From a virus, in IMG/VR virus record IMGVR_UViG_3300008459_007659, positions 62,001 to 126,000 of that record: DNA of 64,000 nucleotides; one strand, written 5' to 3'. This document shows, piece after piece, positions 35,318 to 46,269 of the stretch. The position numbers and the translations under genes are program-made. Each line of letters begins with the position of its first letter. The stretch's first letter is position 1. The notes beneath the pieces are model-generated. The model searched no databases, had not been told where the DNA came from, and saw nothing but the letters and a program-made list of their open reading frames with translations.

Positions 35318-37156
35318 ATGGCAAATAAAAAAATATCGTACACAACGAGAGATTTTCAGGGGATAAGAACTGAGTTAATAAATTTTACAAGAACTTATTA
35401 TCCTGATTTAGTTCAGAATTTTAATGATGCTGGAATATTTTCGGTAATGTTAGACTTAAATGCCGCAGTAACCGACAACCTACATTTTAATATTGATAGA
35501 AGTATCCAAGAAACCGTATTACAATACGCACAACAAAAATCATCAATCTATAATATTGCAAGAACTTATGGTTTAAAAATACCTGGGTTGAGACCTTCAG
35601 TTGCATTGGTTGACTTCTCAATTACAGTTCCTGCGTTTGGGGATAGAGAAGATTTAAGATATTGTGGTATTTTGAGAAGAGGTTCACAAGTTAATGGTGC
35701 TGGACAACCTTTTGAAACTGTATATGATATTGATTTTGCATCGGCAATTAATGCTGAAGGATCACCAAATAGATTAAAAATACCTAATTTTGATGGTAGT
35801 GGTAAATTAGTTAACTATACAATTGTAAAAAGAGAAGTGGTAGTTAATGGAGTAACAAAAGTATTTAGAAGAGTTGTAACTCCAAATGATGTTAAACCAT
35901 TCTTTGAACTTTTCTTACCTGAAAAAAATGTATTGGGAATCACAAGTGTATTATTAAAAGATGGTACACAATATTCTACGGTACCAAGTCCACAGGAGTT
36001 TTTAGGTTTAGAAAATAGATGGTATGAAGTACCTGCTTTAGTTGAGAATAGAGTGTTTATTGAAGACCCTACAAAGGTATCTGATCAACCAGGAGTTAAA
36101 GTCGGTAAATACATAACCACAGATAATAAATTAATTACTGAATATACACCTGAAGGGTTTATGAAATTAACTTTTGGTGGTGGTAATGTTTCTGCAGACG
36201 AACAATTAAGAGATTTTGCAAGAAATGGATATCAATTAGATTTAAGTAAATATATTAATAATTTAGCTTTGGGTGCGGCTTTAAAATCTAACTCAACACT
36301 ATTCATACAATATAGAGTCGGTGGTGGACAAGGAACGAATTTAGGTGTTAATATTATAAATCAAATAGGTACCGTTTCATTTTATGTGAATGGACCGTCA
36401 CAATCCGTAAATACTACTGTTATTAATTCATTATCATGTAATAATGTTACTGCGGCAATTGGAGGGGCAAATGCTCCATCAACAGAAGAAGTTAGACAAT
36501 ATGTGACATATAATTTTGCCGCACAAAATAGAGCGGTAACTATAAATGATTATGAATCCATTTTAAGAAATATGCCGTCACAATTTGGGGCACCTGGTAA
36601 AGTTGCAATTACGGAAGAAAACAACAAAATTAAAATTAAAATGTTATCTTACGACGCTGAAGGTAAATTAACTGAAGTAATATCAAATACATTAAAAAAT
36701 AATGTCGCCAATTACCTTTCTAATTATAGAATGATAAATGACTATATCTCAATTGAAACTGCAAATGTTATTGACTTAAGTGTTAATGTTGATGTAGTAT
36801 TAGATGCGAGTCAAAATCAAGGTGCGGTAGTTACTAAAATAATTGATATTATATCAAACTATTTTAGTCCATTACAAAGACAGATGGGTGAGAATGTTTA
36901 TGTATCCGAAATAAGACGATTAATTCAAAATGAAAATGGGGTTATTAGTATTTCCGATATAAGTTTTATTAATAATGTTGGAGGACAATATTCATCATCA
37001 CAAACATCACAACCTTACTCTGATTCGGCAACTAAAGAGATTGGATTAATTACTGACACTATATTTGCAGAACCAACTCAAATTTACCAAATTAGATATC
37101 CAAATAAAGATATTAATGTTAGAGTTCTTAATTTAAAAACGGTGAATTTCTCTTGA
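35318..37156 (+). CDS. gp6: Baseplate wedge protein, gp6/BaseplateJ-like
   Basis: The 612-aa protein has the typical N-terminal zone (YTTRDFQGIRTELINFTRTY, YPDLVQNFNDAGIFSVMLDL) and the Gly-rich turn YRVGGGQGTNLGVNII. It also has the linker TEEVRQYVTYNFAAQNRAVT leading to NDYESIL and the C-terminal dimer-type domain. In T4, gp6 forms the continuous ring that holds the baseplate together and triggers sheath contraction. It is slightly shorter than T4 gp6 (660 aa). Confidence 0.85.
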   Translation: MANKKISYTTRDFQGIRTELINFTRTYYPDLVQNFNDAGIFSVMLDLNAAVTDNLHFNIDRSIQETVLQYAQQKSSIYNIARTYGLKIPGLRPSVALVDFSITVPAFGDREDLRYCGILRRGSQVNGAGQPFETVYDIDFASAINAEGSPNRLKIPNFDGSGKLVNYTIVKREVVVNGVTKVFRRVVTPNDVKPFFELFLPEKNVLGITSVLLKDGTQYSTVPSPQEFLGLENRWYEVPALVENRVFIEDPTKVSDQPGVKVGKYITTDNKLITEYTPEGFMKLTFGGGNVSADEQLRDFARNGYQLDLSKYINNLALGAALKSNSTLFIQYRVGGGQGTNLGVNIINQIGTVSFYVNGPSQSVNTTVINSLSCNNVTAAIGGANAPSTEEVRQYVTYNFAAQNRAVTINDYESILRNMPSQFGAPGKVAITEENNKIKIKMLSYDAEGKLTEVISNTLKNNVANYLSNYRMINDYISIETANVIDLSVNVDVVLDASQNQGAVVTKIIDIISNYFSPLQRQMGENVYVSEIRRLIQNENGVISISDISFINNVGGQYSSSQTSQPYSDSATKEIGLITDTIFAEPTQIYQIRYPNKDINVRVLNLKTVNFS

Positions 37157-37206
37157 TGATTTATTTTTAGAATAAAAGAATTATTTTTTGAAAATAGGAA
37201 ATAAAC

Positions 37207-37214
37207 TATTTATC
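37207..37214 (+). promoter_or_regulatory. TATTTATC octamer before the 1754-aa wedge gene
   Basis: It starts 22 nt before the ATG at 37229, in a 72-nt A/T-rich gap after the gp6-like gene. Confidence 0.4.
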
Positions 37215-37228
37215 AAAAAAAGAATTTA

Positions 37229-40200
37229 ATGCCAAAATCATATAGAATTAGAACCGAGCCAGGTGTAGATAAATCCATAAAAATACAATTAGATCAGGAT
37301 TTTGAATACTTGGAGATTTTATCTTTGAAGATATTTCAAAATGATATATACACTCGTATGTGTTCTGATTACGGTGTTGTTGTAGGTAGAGTATTAGTTA
37401 ACGGAGGTTTTGGGGTACCAAACGCTAAAGTATCGGTGTTCATCCCAATAACTGACGAAGATGAACAAAACCCAATTATTTCTCAATTATATCCATATAA
37501 AAACATTGATGATTTAAATGACGATGGTTATAGATATAATTTATTACCTTATGAACCTTCATATCAAGGACATTCAGCAACAGGTACATTTCCAAGTAGA
37601 GAGGATGTTTTAACCGATGCAGCATTAGTTGAGGTATACGACAAATATTATAAGTTTACTGTAAAAACAAATGAAAGTGGTGACTATATGATATTTGGGG
37701 TACCAACTGGAGAACAAACAATATTTATGGATGTTGATTTATCCGATATTGGGTGTTTCTCATTATCACCACAAGATTTAATTAACTCAGGATTAGCAAC
37801 AGAAACTCAAGTTGATGGGAACAAGTTCAAAACTTCAACCAACTTACGAGAATTACCACAAGTTAAAACATTAAATAAAATAGTTCAAGTACAACCATTA
37901 TGGGGTGAACCTGAAATTTGTTTATTGGGTATCACAAGAGTTGATTTTGATTTAACGGCATCTGCTAATGTAAACATACAACCGACTTCTGTGTTTATGG
38001 GTTCAATGTTCTCAACAACAAATGAGGATGCGGTTAAGAAAAGTTGTAAACCAAAGATTAACACAGGAAATATGTGTGAACTAATTGCGGGTCCTGGACA
38101 AATATTGGCAATTAGACAAACAATTAATACTGATGATAATGGATATCCTGTTCTTGAACAATATAGATTAGAACAGGATGGTAAGATAATTGATGGTGAG
38201 GGTACTTGGTTGGTTAATTTACCAATGAATTTGGATTATGTAACAACAAATGAATTTGGTGAACAGGTATTATCTAACGATCCAAAAGTGGGAATACCAA
38301 CCACTTCAAAGTACAGATTTAAAATTAAGTGGCAAAACGAAGAGGGTTTGCAAAATAACTTTATGAGAGGTAACTATTTGGTACCTAATATTAAAGAACA
38401 CGGATGGAATAGTACTGATGAGAATAATGATCCATTTAAAAATTCTGATACATATACAAGTGAATATCAAGCGTCAATACCTGTTGGATCAACATCATTG
38501 TCTGTTGGACCAATACCTAGAGGGGGGTTCTTTCTTAATAGTGTGGTAAATACACAACAATTAACAATTGAAGTAAACGGAGTTCCATATTATGGTAGTT
38601 TGGATAGTGTACCATTACCCAATGTCAACAATATAATTACATTTAATGCAATACCAATAGATAATACACAACCTATTGATATTGTGTTCACAATATATGA
38701 CGAACCACTATTTAACCTATTAAGATCTTACGCATTCAGTTTAGATTGGGATGATTATTATGATACTCAAGCGGCAATTGATTGTGAGGATAGTTTTTAT
38801 AAATTTCATTACAATAAAGTTTATACCGTAAGTTCATTTATTGATAGGTATAAAAATGGTAGCAATAGAGCCAGACATCTTGGGATTAAAGAAATTACAA
38901 ATAGAACTTGTCAGAGTGAAAATAACAAATTACCTGTTAATGATTTAGTTAGGAATTTTGACTTCATATTCTTCTTATTCACTTTGTTACTTGCAATAGT
39001 ATCACCAATGATTGTTATTATAATAGTTGTAAATCACGTATTGGCATTAATATATCCAATAATAGTTGCAATAGCTAACTTTGTTATAAAATTAGTTAAT
39101 GGTATTGTTTATAACATATGTAAAATTGTTAAAAATTTAGGAGGTAATGTTGAATGTAAAAAAGAAACATTAGAACCAATGAGTGAAGATAACCCATTCA
39201 AAAGGTTATCATTACCAATGATGACATATCCTGATTGTGAGGCTTGTTCTTGTCCTGATGAGAGTTTGGTAACATCAAGTTCTGTTGCGGGTTCTTGGAA
39301 TGCCGCGGCGTTAGGTATTAATATATCAATATTAAGTGATTTAGGTACTTTAGGTAGTTATAGTACTTGGACATTGAATCCCACAAACAATCCTTGCGGA
39401 TTAACCTTTTCCTCAACTCCGGACCAAACGGCTTGGGATCAAGGTTCTCAACAATTATTTGCTGGGGCAGTTAATCCCGCTAGAGTTTATTATAAAGTAC
39501 CAATATGGGAGGAATTAGGTCCTGATGGTGCTAGTGCTAATTCGGGACAATTGTTTAAAAGATTTGGTGATGGTATGACATTGGCTCAATCAATGAACAT
39601 GGCTAATCTTAGATCGAGATACTTTGATATTACCGCTAGAAACAGAATCACAGTAACACCAAACCCAACATTGGTTGGTACAACAACTTTAGGTGTTGGT
39701 GGTAATTCATATCAAGATTTATCAATGATAATGTTAGCGGATCAGGGCACAATTAGTCAGTTAGTGGGTAAAGTAATTTCTTTTACTAATCCGGTGAATA
39801 CTAATGACTTTAATGTTACAGGTGGTACCGAAAATCAATTTGGGGGAAATGCAATAACAGGGACTACATTAGGGGTTGGCACATATACAGTACCTTTAAC
39901 TTATATGAATGACTTAGGTGTTAATATAACATCAGATATAACTGTTGTTGGTACTGAAAGTGAAAAGGAATATTTATATAAATCAGGTATAGAGTATTTC
40001 CAAGTAGTTGCCGGATATACATGGGATGAACTTGTATCCACAGGTCCATTACAACCACAAGGTACCTATGTTGGATCAACAGTAACTAATTCAGGAGTGT
40101 TGTGGAAGTACTTCTTTCAAAATAAAATAAGCTATTTAAATCCAACGGCAAGTTCTCACACACCACCTTGGTTTTGGTTTAATGATTATCAACAACAAGA

Positions 40201-42493
40201 AATTTTAATATTAGTTAGAGGTGTTGATCCATATACTGAAAAACAAGAAATAAAATACGATTTATCTGAATTATTTGGACAACCATTGGGTACCACAACA
40301 GTTACGGGAGAATATTTTTTAAATATTCCGATACAACAAAATTCTGGTAACCCGACATATTATTATGATCAACAAACACCTGAATCACATAGTTTAGCAA
40401 CATCAAACTCAAATACATTTTTATTTCATCAACCAATAGGATTTACGGTAGATACCTCGGCGTTTACTGCATTCACAACCGATTCACCACGATATTACAT
40501 ATCAACAGATAAATCAACAATATCTTATATTCACGGTTCGTATGATGCGGGGTATCCTATGTCAAACTGGATAGAGGCAAATGGTAGAGTTGAGAATGGT
40601 AATGGACTACCTCAAATTTTTAGATGGAAAAGTACTATTGGTGCAACAACAATATTAAGTGATTTTATAGGTAGAGTTGATGGTGGCTCATTTACGGTTA
40701 CAAATGCAATTAACTATATTTGTTATGATGGAGGACTTGGACTTATTGGTCCACCGGTATTCTCAACAACCAGCCCATTAGCAAGATGTTACGCACCTGC
40801 ATATCATGTGAGTGCAAATGGTAATATACCATTAACAACAAATATAACCCCAAGTCAAAATTTAATATTTAGATCAGATAGGTTACCTACATCTGACTCA
40901 ACAGATACTGTTGGATATAACTCATTCCCATTACATCAAAATAATAACTTTACATTCTACGCAATTGATGAACAAGGACAGGTAACTAACTTTAACGCTT
41001 CAGGTGATGGAGTACAAGGATTAAATGATTTAGATGCGTTTAGTGAATTAGGAACAGGATCTACGTCAACAATTGTGGAAACATTTAGTTGTGAAGGAAT
41101 GGTTCCATTAAAATGTTATTCAGGTGCGGGAATTAATTTTGGTGTTTCAGATCCTTGTACTTTTAATCAAACAGGAGAAAATGGTGTAAATAAAAGAGTT
41201 AATGGTGGATGTTATTATTTTGTTGATGACAAATTAGTGAAAACTATTAAAGATGACATTAAGTATTTAGCGGAATGGAGAACAAGATTTAGAATCATAT
41301 TTGGAGCTTGTAGAGGAGTGTTTGGGCATATGTTCCAAAACAATTGGATTAACGGTACATTATATATGCCAACATTCAATAAACAAACAACGTATAATAT
41401 AATAGGACAACCTAATTATAATTTCTGTGAAGATATTGTAATGTTTAATGATATTAGTAATAACTTCTATTATAGAAGTACTCCATATGCGGATAATATA
41501 GGTGAATTTATTGGTGGACCTCAACCAACCATAAGTAACTTCTTCACTAATTTGACAGGATATCAACCACAAGATGATTCACAAAATACAAGACAAATTC
41601 TATTCCCAACTACAATTATGGATTTAGGAAAAAGAGACGAATTTATATCAGAGATTTGTGGGGATCCGGACTTCAGTGGTAAATATTTAGCGAATACAAT
41701 AAAAAGTACTTCATATCAAGATAGTTCAGATGTATTACAGTTAGCAATAATCTCAAGAATAGTAAACTCAACATTCTTAGAACAAGTACTATCTATCCAA
41801 AATGGTGGTATTGAACAATTCTTTAATCGACCTGGAGATAGAATTGATGGAGATATTGCACAATCCTTCTCAATAAATTCGGAATATCAAGTCAATCCGT
41901 TTATCGGTGGTAACTATCCTGATGATTATATATGGGTTGCACAAAATACAAATGGGGAACCTGTTTTTGGGATATTCTATAATACAAGTGAAAACGAATA
42001 TAGAAATAGGAGAGCATTGTCACCTGGGTATAATATTTACAGTTTCCAAACCAATCCTCCATTACAAACATATATAGGATACCCTGATACACAAGAAGTT
42101 CCATTATATAAATGGAAAATTGACACAAGTAACGCCAATAGTATTTTTGGAAATCAAGACAATACATGGTATACCGATAGTAGTGGTGGTGGTTTTTATA
42201 AAAGAGGATATCAAGATTTAGACGCAGTATCGGACGATTATTTTAAGACTTCTGATATGTCTCAGACATTCCCTAACATTTATTATGGGTTTATTACAAA
42301 TTTTGCGGTACCGCCAGCACCACCCGCAATACCACCCGCAGTACCACCCGCACAACCTAACCCATCTACCGTATTACCATCGGCTAATGGAGTTTTAGTT
42401 GGTTCACCAAACCATTTCTATTTTGGATTAAAAAACGGAAAAACCGCATTAAATAGATTTATAAAAATATATATAGATACAGAATTAGACTAA
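37229..42493 (+). CDS. Large baseplate wedge protein with internal membrane-type hydrophobic segment
   Basis: The protein has 1754 aa and occupies the place of T4 gp7 after gp25 and gp6; T4 gp7 has 1032 aa. The N-terminal part contains a carboxypeptidase-regulatory-like beta domain (RVLVNGGFGVPNAKVSVFIP, then NESGDYMIFGVPTGEQTIFM). Residues 577-631 are strongly hydrophobic (FIFFLFTLLLAIVSPMIVII, then VVNHVLALIYPIIVAIAN), enough for two membrane helices, and are followed by a Cys-rich stretch (YPDCEACSC). Later parts are beta-rich and Gly/Thr/Asn-rich. A Pro/Ala run (PPAPPAIPPAVPPAQP) lies near residue 1695. The wedge assignment is from context. A membrane segment in a wedge protein is unusual and unexplained. 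Its TAA overlaps the next ATG as TAATG. Confidence 0.6.
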   Translation: MPKSYRIRTEPGVDKSIKIQLDQDFEYLEILSLKIFQNDIYTRMCSDYGVVVGRVLVNGGFGVPNAKVSVFIPITDEDEQNPIISQLYPYKNIDDLNDDGYRYNLLPYEPSYQGHSATGTFPSREDVLTDAALVEVYDKYYKFTVKTNESGDYMIFGVPTGEQTIFMDVDLSDIGCFSLSPQDLINSGLATETQVDGNKFKTSTNLRELPQVKTLNKIVQVQPLWGEPEICLLGITRVDFDLTASANVNIQPTSVFMGSMFSTTNEDAVKKSCKPKINTGNMCELIAGPGQILAIRQTINTDDNGYPVLEQYRLEQDGKIIDGEGTWLVNLPMNLDYVTTNEFGEQVLSNDPKVGIPTTSKYRFKIKWQNEEGLQNNFMRGNYLVPNIKEHGWNSTDENNDPFKNSDTYTSEYQASIPVGSTSLSVGPIPRGGFFLNSVVNTQQLTIEVNGVPYYGSLDSVPLPNVNNIITFNAIPIDNTQPIDIVFTIYDEPLFNLLRSYAFSLDWDDYYDTQAAIDCEDSFYKFHYNKVYTVSSFIDRYKNGSNRARHLGIKEITNRTCQSENNKLPVNDLVRNFDFIFFLFTLLLAIVSPMIVIIIVVNHVLALIYPIIVAIANFVIKLVNGIVYNICKIVKNLGGNVECKKETLEPMSEDNPFKRLSLPMMTYPDCEACSCPDESLVTSSSVAGSWNAAALGINISILSDLGTLGSYSTWTLNPTNNPCGLTFSSTPDQTAWDQGSQQLFAGAVNPARVYYKVPIWEELGPDGASANSGQLFKRFGDGMTLAQSMNMANLRSRYFDITARNRITVTPNPTLVGTTTLGVGGNSYQDLSMIMLADQGTISQLVGKVISFTNPVNTNDFNVTGGTENQFGGNAITGTTLGVGTYTVPLTYMNDLGVNITSDITVVGTESEKEYLYKSGIEYFQVVAGYTWDELVSTGPLQPQGTYVGSTVTNSGVLWKYFFQNKISYLNPTASSHTPPWFWFNDYQQQEILILVRGVDPYTEKQEIKYDLSELFGQPLGTTTVTGEYFLNIPIQQNSGNPTYYYDQQTPESHSLATSNSNTFLFHQPIGFTVDTSAFTAFTTDSPRYYISTDKSTISYIHGSYDAGYPMSNWIEANGRVENGNGLPQIFRWKSTIGATTILSDFIGRVDGGSFTVTNAINYICYDGGLGLIGPPVFSTTSPLARCYAPAYHVSANGNIPLTTNITPSQNLIFRSDRLPTSDSTDTVGYNSFPLHQNNNFTFYAIDEQGQVTNFNASGDGVQGLNDLDAFSELGTGSTSTIVETFSCEGMVPLKCYSGAGINFGVSDPCTFNQTGENGVNKRVNGGCYYFVDDKLVKTIKDDIKYLAEWRTRFRIIFGACRGVFGHMFQNNWINGTLYMPTFNKQTTYNIIGQPNYNFCEDIVMFNDISNNFYYRSTPYADNIGEFIGGPQPTISNFFTNLTGYQPQDDSQNTRQILFPTTIMDLGKRDEFISEICGDPDFSGKYLANTIKSTSYQDSSDVLQLAIISRIVNSTFLEQVLSIQNGGIEQFFNRPGDRIDGDIAQSFSINSEYQVNPFIGGNYPDDYIWVAQNTNGEPVFGIFYNTSENEYRNRRALSPGYNIYSFQTNPPLQTYIGYPDTQEVPLYKWKIDTSNANSIFGNQDNTWYTDSSGGGFYKRGYQDLDAVSDDYFKTSDMSQTFPNIYYGFITNFAVPPAPPAIPPAVPPAQPNPSTVLPSANGVLVGSPNHFYFGLKNGKTALNRFIKIYIDTELD

Positions 42494-44241
42494 TGGGTAT
42501 TGATAACGAAACAAGAATTATTTTAGGATCTCTGAGAAATAAAGTTTCTCCTAATGTTGATATGCTATCTAATATAACATTAGAACAGACACAAAGAGAA
42601 AATATTGAATTTGATAGAACTGCGGATGTAAATTTACAACAACTTTATATTAATGAAAGGGAAGCGTCTCAAATTTTTAGACCTACTTGTAAATTTTCAT
42701 TCATATTTAAAAATAATTATGTTGGATCTACAAACTATACTCCGTTTAAAAATAATATGTTTTATGCAAACGCAATACAAAATGCGGTTACCGCAACTGT
42801 AAACCCAAATTTACCTTGGGATGGTTATCCTCAGTATTTTGAATTTGATTTTATTAGAACGGATAATAATAATCCTGGATACACACAACCCCCAAATAAT
42901 CATTTGACTTTTGTTAATAAAAGTGCGACTACATATAATTGGACTCATTACATGAGTTATGCTTATGATAATAACCCAAACAAACAATTAGAAGCGGTTG
43001 ATCAACAAACAACAACATCTTGGTCGTGGGTGGCATCTGATGGTATCCCATTTATTATTGTTGTTGGAAGTAATGACAATACAAGAGTTATATCTTTTAG
43101 ATGTGTTATGCCACATGGGTTAAATATAGGGGATTATGTTTATTTATCTTTTGATTATTTTGGAGATCAGTTGTTTTTAGTATCTAGTTTAGGTGATACG
43201 GGGTTTGGTAGTGAAGAGTACATTTTCAACATAGACAACATAGGTTATATCGGTACAACATTTAATCAGGGAGTTACTGGTACTTTTAAAAAAGTATTGG
43301 ATGATGCGAATTCAGGGGAAACAATGTCAACTTATTATGTGAGAAGACATAAAATACTCACAAGTTCTGATAACGCAGTGTTGGTTAAAGCCGGATTTGA
43401 ACAAAATATATTTACATCAAAAAGTAAGTTAGAACCTGCAGTTTTAACCCCAAATAATCTTGTAAGAACATCTGTTAAGGAAGGTAATCAATCTTACACA
43501 TTAACATTTAATTCTGACATTGATATAACAGGATTAATTGATAATCAAAAACGACCTTTAAGTGAATTATACTTCACTACTATATGGAAAGGTTATTTTG
43601 GGTGGACAAACCCATTAAAGGAAGGATTTACATTCAACCTACCATTAGTTAATAATGAACCTTCACCTTGGTGGGATATAAATAATGTATCGTCAGATGC
43701 TAATTTACCAATAGGTATTTATTTTAGTCAAACTACACCACCTGTTGGACCTTTTGTTTATAATGAAAATTTACAAATAGGTGATATAGTTGACGGAGAT
43801 TACTGTGAATTTAATGCATACAACCAAGAAGAAAGAGTAATATCAAATATTCTACACAAATTTACATTTAACCCAACATATTTTAATTTAACTGGTAATA
43901 CTACATCTAATAATACAAATCAATTAGGATACTATTATCAACCACATAAAACTGTAGTAATCAGAAGATTTTCTGATTATATTGAAGAAGGTGATGCTCA
44001 ATTAATCGTTGGGGTACCCGATTATTCGTTCTATTCAAATTTATCAAATAGTTTTAGATGGAGAGATTTATATCCTTTTGGATATATTGATGCAAGTGGT
44101 ATTGGTGTTGACTTCCCATTTATTAATGGAAAACATTATCCGTTTGTTGAAAACATATTTAGATTAATACCTGAAGGTAGTCAAATTGGTAACCAATTCA
44201 TAAACGAAATTGCAGAACCTACAATAGATGAGTGTGAATAA
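42493..44241 (+). CDS. Putative baseplate wedge/tail structural protein
   Basis: I do not recognise this 582-aa protein. It is Asn/Tyr/Thr-rich and beta-like, with an N-terminal segment containing a helix (NITLEQTQRENIEFDRTADV) and no catalytic motif or membrane helix. Position in the wedge operon and the TAATG junction with the 1754-aa gene indicate a virion protein made in a fixed ratio with it. Its 3' end overlaps the next gene by 14 nt. It may correspond functionally to T4 gp8 or gp10, but nothing in the sequence proves this. Confidence 0.6.
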   Translation: MGIDNETRIILGSLRNKVSPNVDMLSNITLEQTQRENIEFDRTADVNLQQLYINEREASQIFRPTCKFSFIFKNNYVGSTNYTPFKNNMFYANAIQNAVTATVNPNLPWDGYPQYFEFDFIRTDNNNPGYTQPPNNHLTFVNKSATTYNWTHYMSYAYDNNPNKQLEAVDQQTTTSWSWVASDGIPFIIVVGSNDNTRVISFRCVMPHGLNIGDYVYLSFDYFGDQLFLVSSLGDTGFGSEEYIFNIDNIGYIGTTFNQGVTGTFKKVLDDANSGETMSTYYVRRHKILTSSDNAVLVKAGFEQNIFTSKSKLEPAVLTPNNLVRTSVKEGNQSYTLTFNSDIDITGLIDNQKRPLSELYFTTIWKGYFGWTNPLKEGFTFNLPLVNNEPSPWWDINNVSSDANLPIGIYFSQTTPPVGPFVYNENLQIGDIVDGDYCEFNAYNQEERVISNILHKFTFNPTYFNLTGNTTSNNTNQLGYYYQPHKTVVIRRFSDYIEEGDAQLIVGVPDYSFYSNLSNSFRWRDLYPFGYIDASGIGVDFPFINGKHYPFVENIFRLIPEGSQIGNQFINEIAEPTIDECE

Positions 44242-45046
44242 ATATAAGATAGTAATCCCCGCAAATGACAAACAAATTGACATTCCAATTGAACTTAAGT
44301 GGGACTTTGGAGGAAGAGATGGTGGTATTGAAGATTATGAAAAAACCATTTTAGGTGAGATAGTTGGAATACCAAATGATTTTGAAGTTGATAGATTTTC
44401 ACATGATAATTACGATATATTAAATGTTTTAAAAACTTCGTTAAATTATGAGTTTTATTTTTATAACGGGCTACCTCAAAATATACCATCGGCAAATATT
44501 TCTAACTATGTGAGTAGTTATACTACAGTTGGGTTTACTGAGAAAGAAATATACTATTATAGTAATCCGTTCACTAAATCATTTTTTAAATTAGATTTTT
44601 ATGACACTGCGGATCCAATAAGTCAAAAAATATATTTTACCATAATTTTACCTGTACAACAAGGGTTTACAGAGTCGGTTTCAATATCTACATTATTACC
44701 AAATGTTGATGTTAAAAAACCAACAATGAGATTGGATTTTATTGGTGATAAGGAAGGGTTTTTTATATATTGGTTAAGAAAGAGAGACTTTATAGATTTA
44801 ACAGAATTTTATATGTCGGCAAAGTTCTTTAATGGAAGAACAGGGACTTACGCAACTATGGTTAATCAACCACAGTTCCAAATACCAAATCCGTACACAT
44901 TTAATGGTGATAATTATTTTTATTATAAAGTTAATTTAAATTATAACAATAAAACTTATCAGGTTTACCGACCTGATAATAATGTACAAAGAGTGGGGTT
45001 GGAAAATAACCCAATTATTTGGTTTGAATATGTAAATCCTGTATAA
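44228..45046 (+). CDS. Putative baseplate structural protein
   Basis: The protein has 272 aa and is not recognised. It starts inside the preceding gene (14-nt overlap) and ends 1 nt before the next, so it is part of a tightly coupled operon. It contains a beta-rich Phe/Tyr-heavy chain with IPIELKWDFGGRDGG near the N-terminus, and IYWLRKRDFIDLTEFYMSAK near the middle. No enzyme motif is seen. Confidence 0.6.
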   Translation: MSVNKYKIVIPANDKQIDIPIELKWDFGGRDGGIEDYEKTILGEIVGIPNDFEVDRFSHDNYDILNVLKTSLNYEFYFYNGLPQNIPSANISNYVSSYTTVGFTEKEIYYYSNPFTKSFFKLDFYDTADPISQKIYFTIILPVQQGFTESVSISTLLPNVDVKKPTMRLDFIGDKEGFFIYWLRKRDFIDLTEFYMSAKFFNGRTGTYATMVNQPQFQIPNPYTFNGDNYFYYKVNLNYNNKTYQVYRPDNNVQRVGLENNPIIWFEYVNPV

Positions 45047-45047
45047 A

Positions 45048-46220
45048 ATGGTTGAGCAAAAGTATTATTTTAAAATATCACCCGAAAATATAAAAGGGGA
45101 TTTAATTACGGTAAATTATACTGGTGGTACTGATTATATTTATGATGTTGATCCTTGTTGCCCAATAACTGCAATAACTGAGAATACATTAACAGGATCA
45201 ACAGGTGTTTATACGGGAATGACATATGTTCTGTCAGGAGCGTCTGGAGGAACATCAATTTTAACAGGATTAACTATACCGATTCTCTTAACTCAAACAG
45301 GAGTGGATTACGGTTATTATTCTGTTTTTGATGGTGCGATATTACAAAAAGAAGTTATCACCAACTTTATGTTCTCTGCAACGACAGGTAGTCCATACAC
45401 CTATTACTTTTATAATACTTCAGATTTAGAGTTAAAAAAGTTTTTAGAATTAACAACATTTAAGGTAGATTGGGGTGATGGGTCAACAGTTCAGACAATA
45501 ACAGGAACGGCACCATTATCACATAGTTACCCAATAGGTAATGGTCAGTACACAATAACGATGACTGCGACATCACCTTGGGGAATATCCCAAGTATCAA
45601 AAACAATAACTGTACCGTTTGTTTTTGTACCTAATTTAGATCCGTTTGGTGTCGCAACATTTACACCTGCGGGTGGTAATTGGTCGGCAACTTCATTTAA
45701 TTATGATTATATATTTAGTGGTGATTCTAATACAAATATAGATGATTTCTATAGTTATAATTACACCACAGTACCATTCACAATCACAGGATATACCCAA
45801 TCATCTATAAATGACTTAGCTCAGTATGGACCTAAATATTTATTAGCTGAAGGGAAGTTTAAACCTGGCATTCAAGTGACAGGAACATCAAATAGTGTTG
45901 GTACATATTGGGGTCCTGACCCAAGTGGAACTTATGTTTCATATACGATAGATGGTGTTGATTATTATGACTATCCTGATGGTACAACATTATATGTAAT
46001 ACAGTCTTCAGGTTTCACTCAAGATGATTTGGTATTGTCGGCATTAACAAAAAATGAGGCATTAATTAATGTCATTGATCAACCCGAAATACAGTCCAAT
46101 ATATTCATAGAAAGAGGTAAAATGTCTGCATTAGAATATATTGAAAGACTTGGTGAAGTTGATAATGTTGGTGACTTAACCAAATATGGATATGGGTTTT
46201 TTAATGTGGAAAAACAATGA
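45048..46220 (+). CDS. Baseplate/fibre-attachment protein with PKD-like domain
   Basis: The protein has 390 aa. Residues about 135-190 form a PKD-type Ig-like domain (FKVDWGDGSTVQTI, then LSHSYPIGNGQYTITMTATS), a module very common in secreted Bacteroidetes proteins. The C-terminal 70 residues, with NVIDQPEIQSNIFIERGKMS and YIERLGEVDNVGDL, look like a conserved docking domain of wedge-associated proteins. The overall role is inferred from its position in the operon. Confidence 0.6.
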   Translation: MVEQKYYFKISPENIKGDLITVNYTGGTDYIYDVDPCCPITAITENTLTGSTGVYTGMTYVLSGASGGTSILTGLTIPILLTQTGVDYGYYSVFDGAILQKEVITNFMFSATTGSPYTYYFYNTSDLELKKFLELTTFKVDWGDGSTVQTITGTAPLSHSYPIGNGQYTITMTATSPWGISQVSKTITVPFVFVPNLDPFGVATFTPAGGNWSATSFNYDYIFSGDSNTNIDDFYSYNYTTVPFTITGYTQSSINDLAQYGPKYLLAEGKFKPGIQVTGTSNSVGTYWGPDPSGTYVSYTIDGVDYYDYPDGTTLYVIQSSGFTQDDLVLSALTKNEALINVIDQPEIQSNIFIERGKMSALEYIERLGEVDNVGDLTKYGYGFFNVEKQ

Positions 46221-46227
46221 TTTTAAG

Positions 46228-46235
46228 TATTTATA
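46228..46235 (+). promoter_or_regulatory. TATTTATA octamer before the GTG-start wedge gene
   Basis: It starts 42 nt before the GTG at 46270, the same spacing as for the sheath and tube genes. Confidence 0.45.
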
Positions 46236-46269
46236 TTTAAAACGATAAACAATATAAAAGATATTAATA

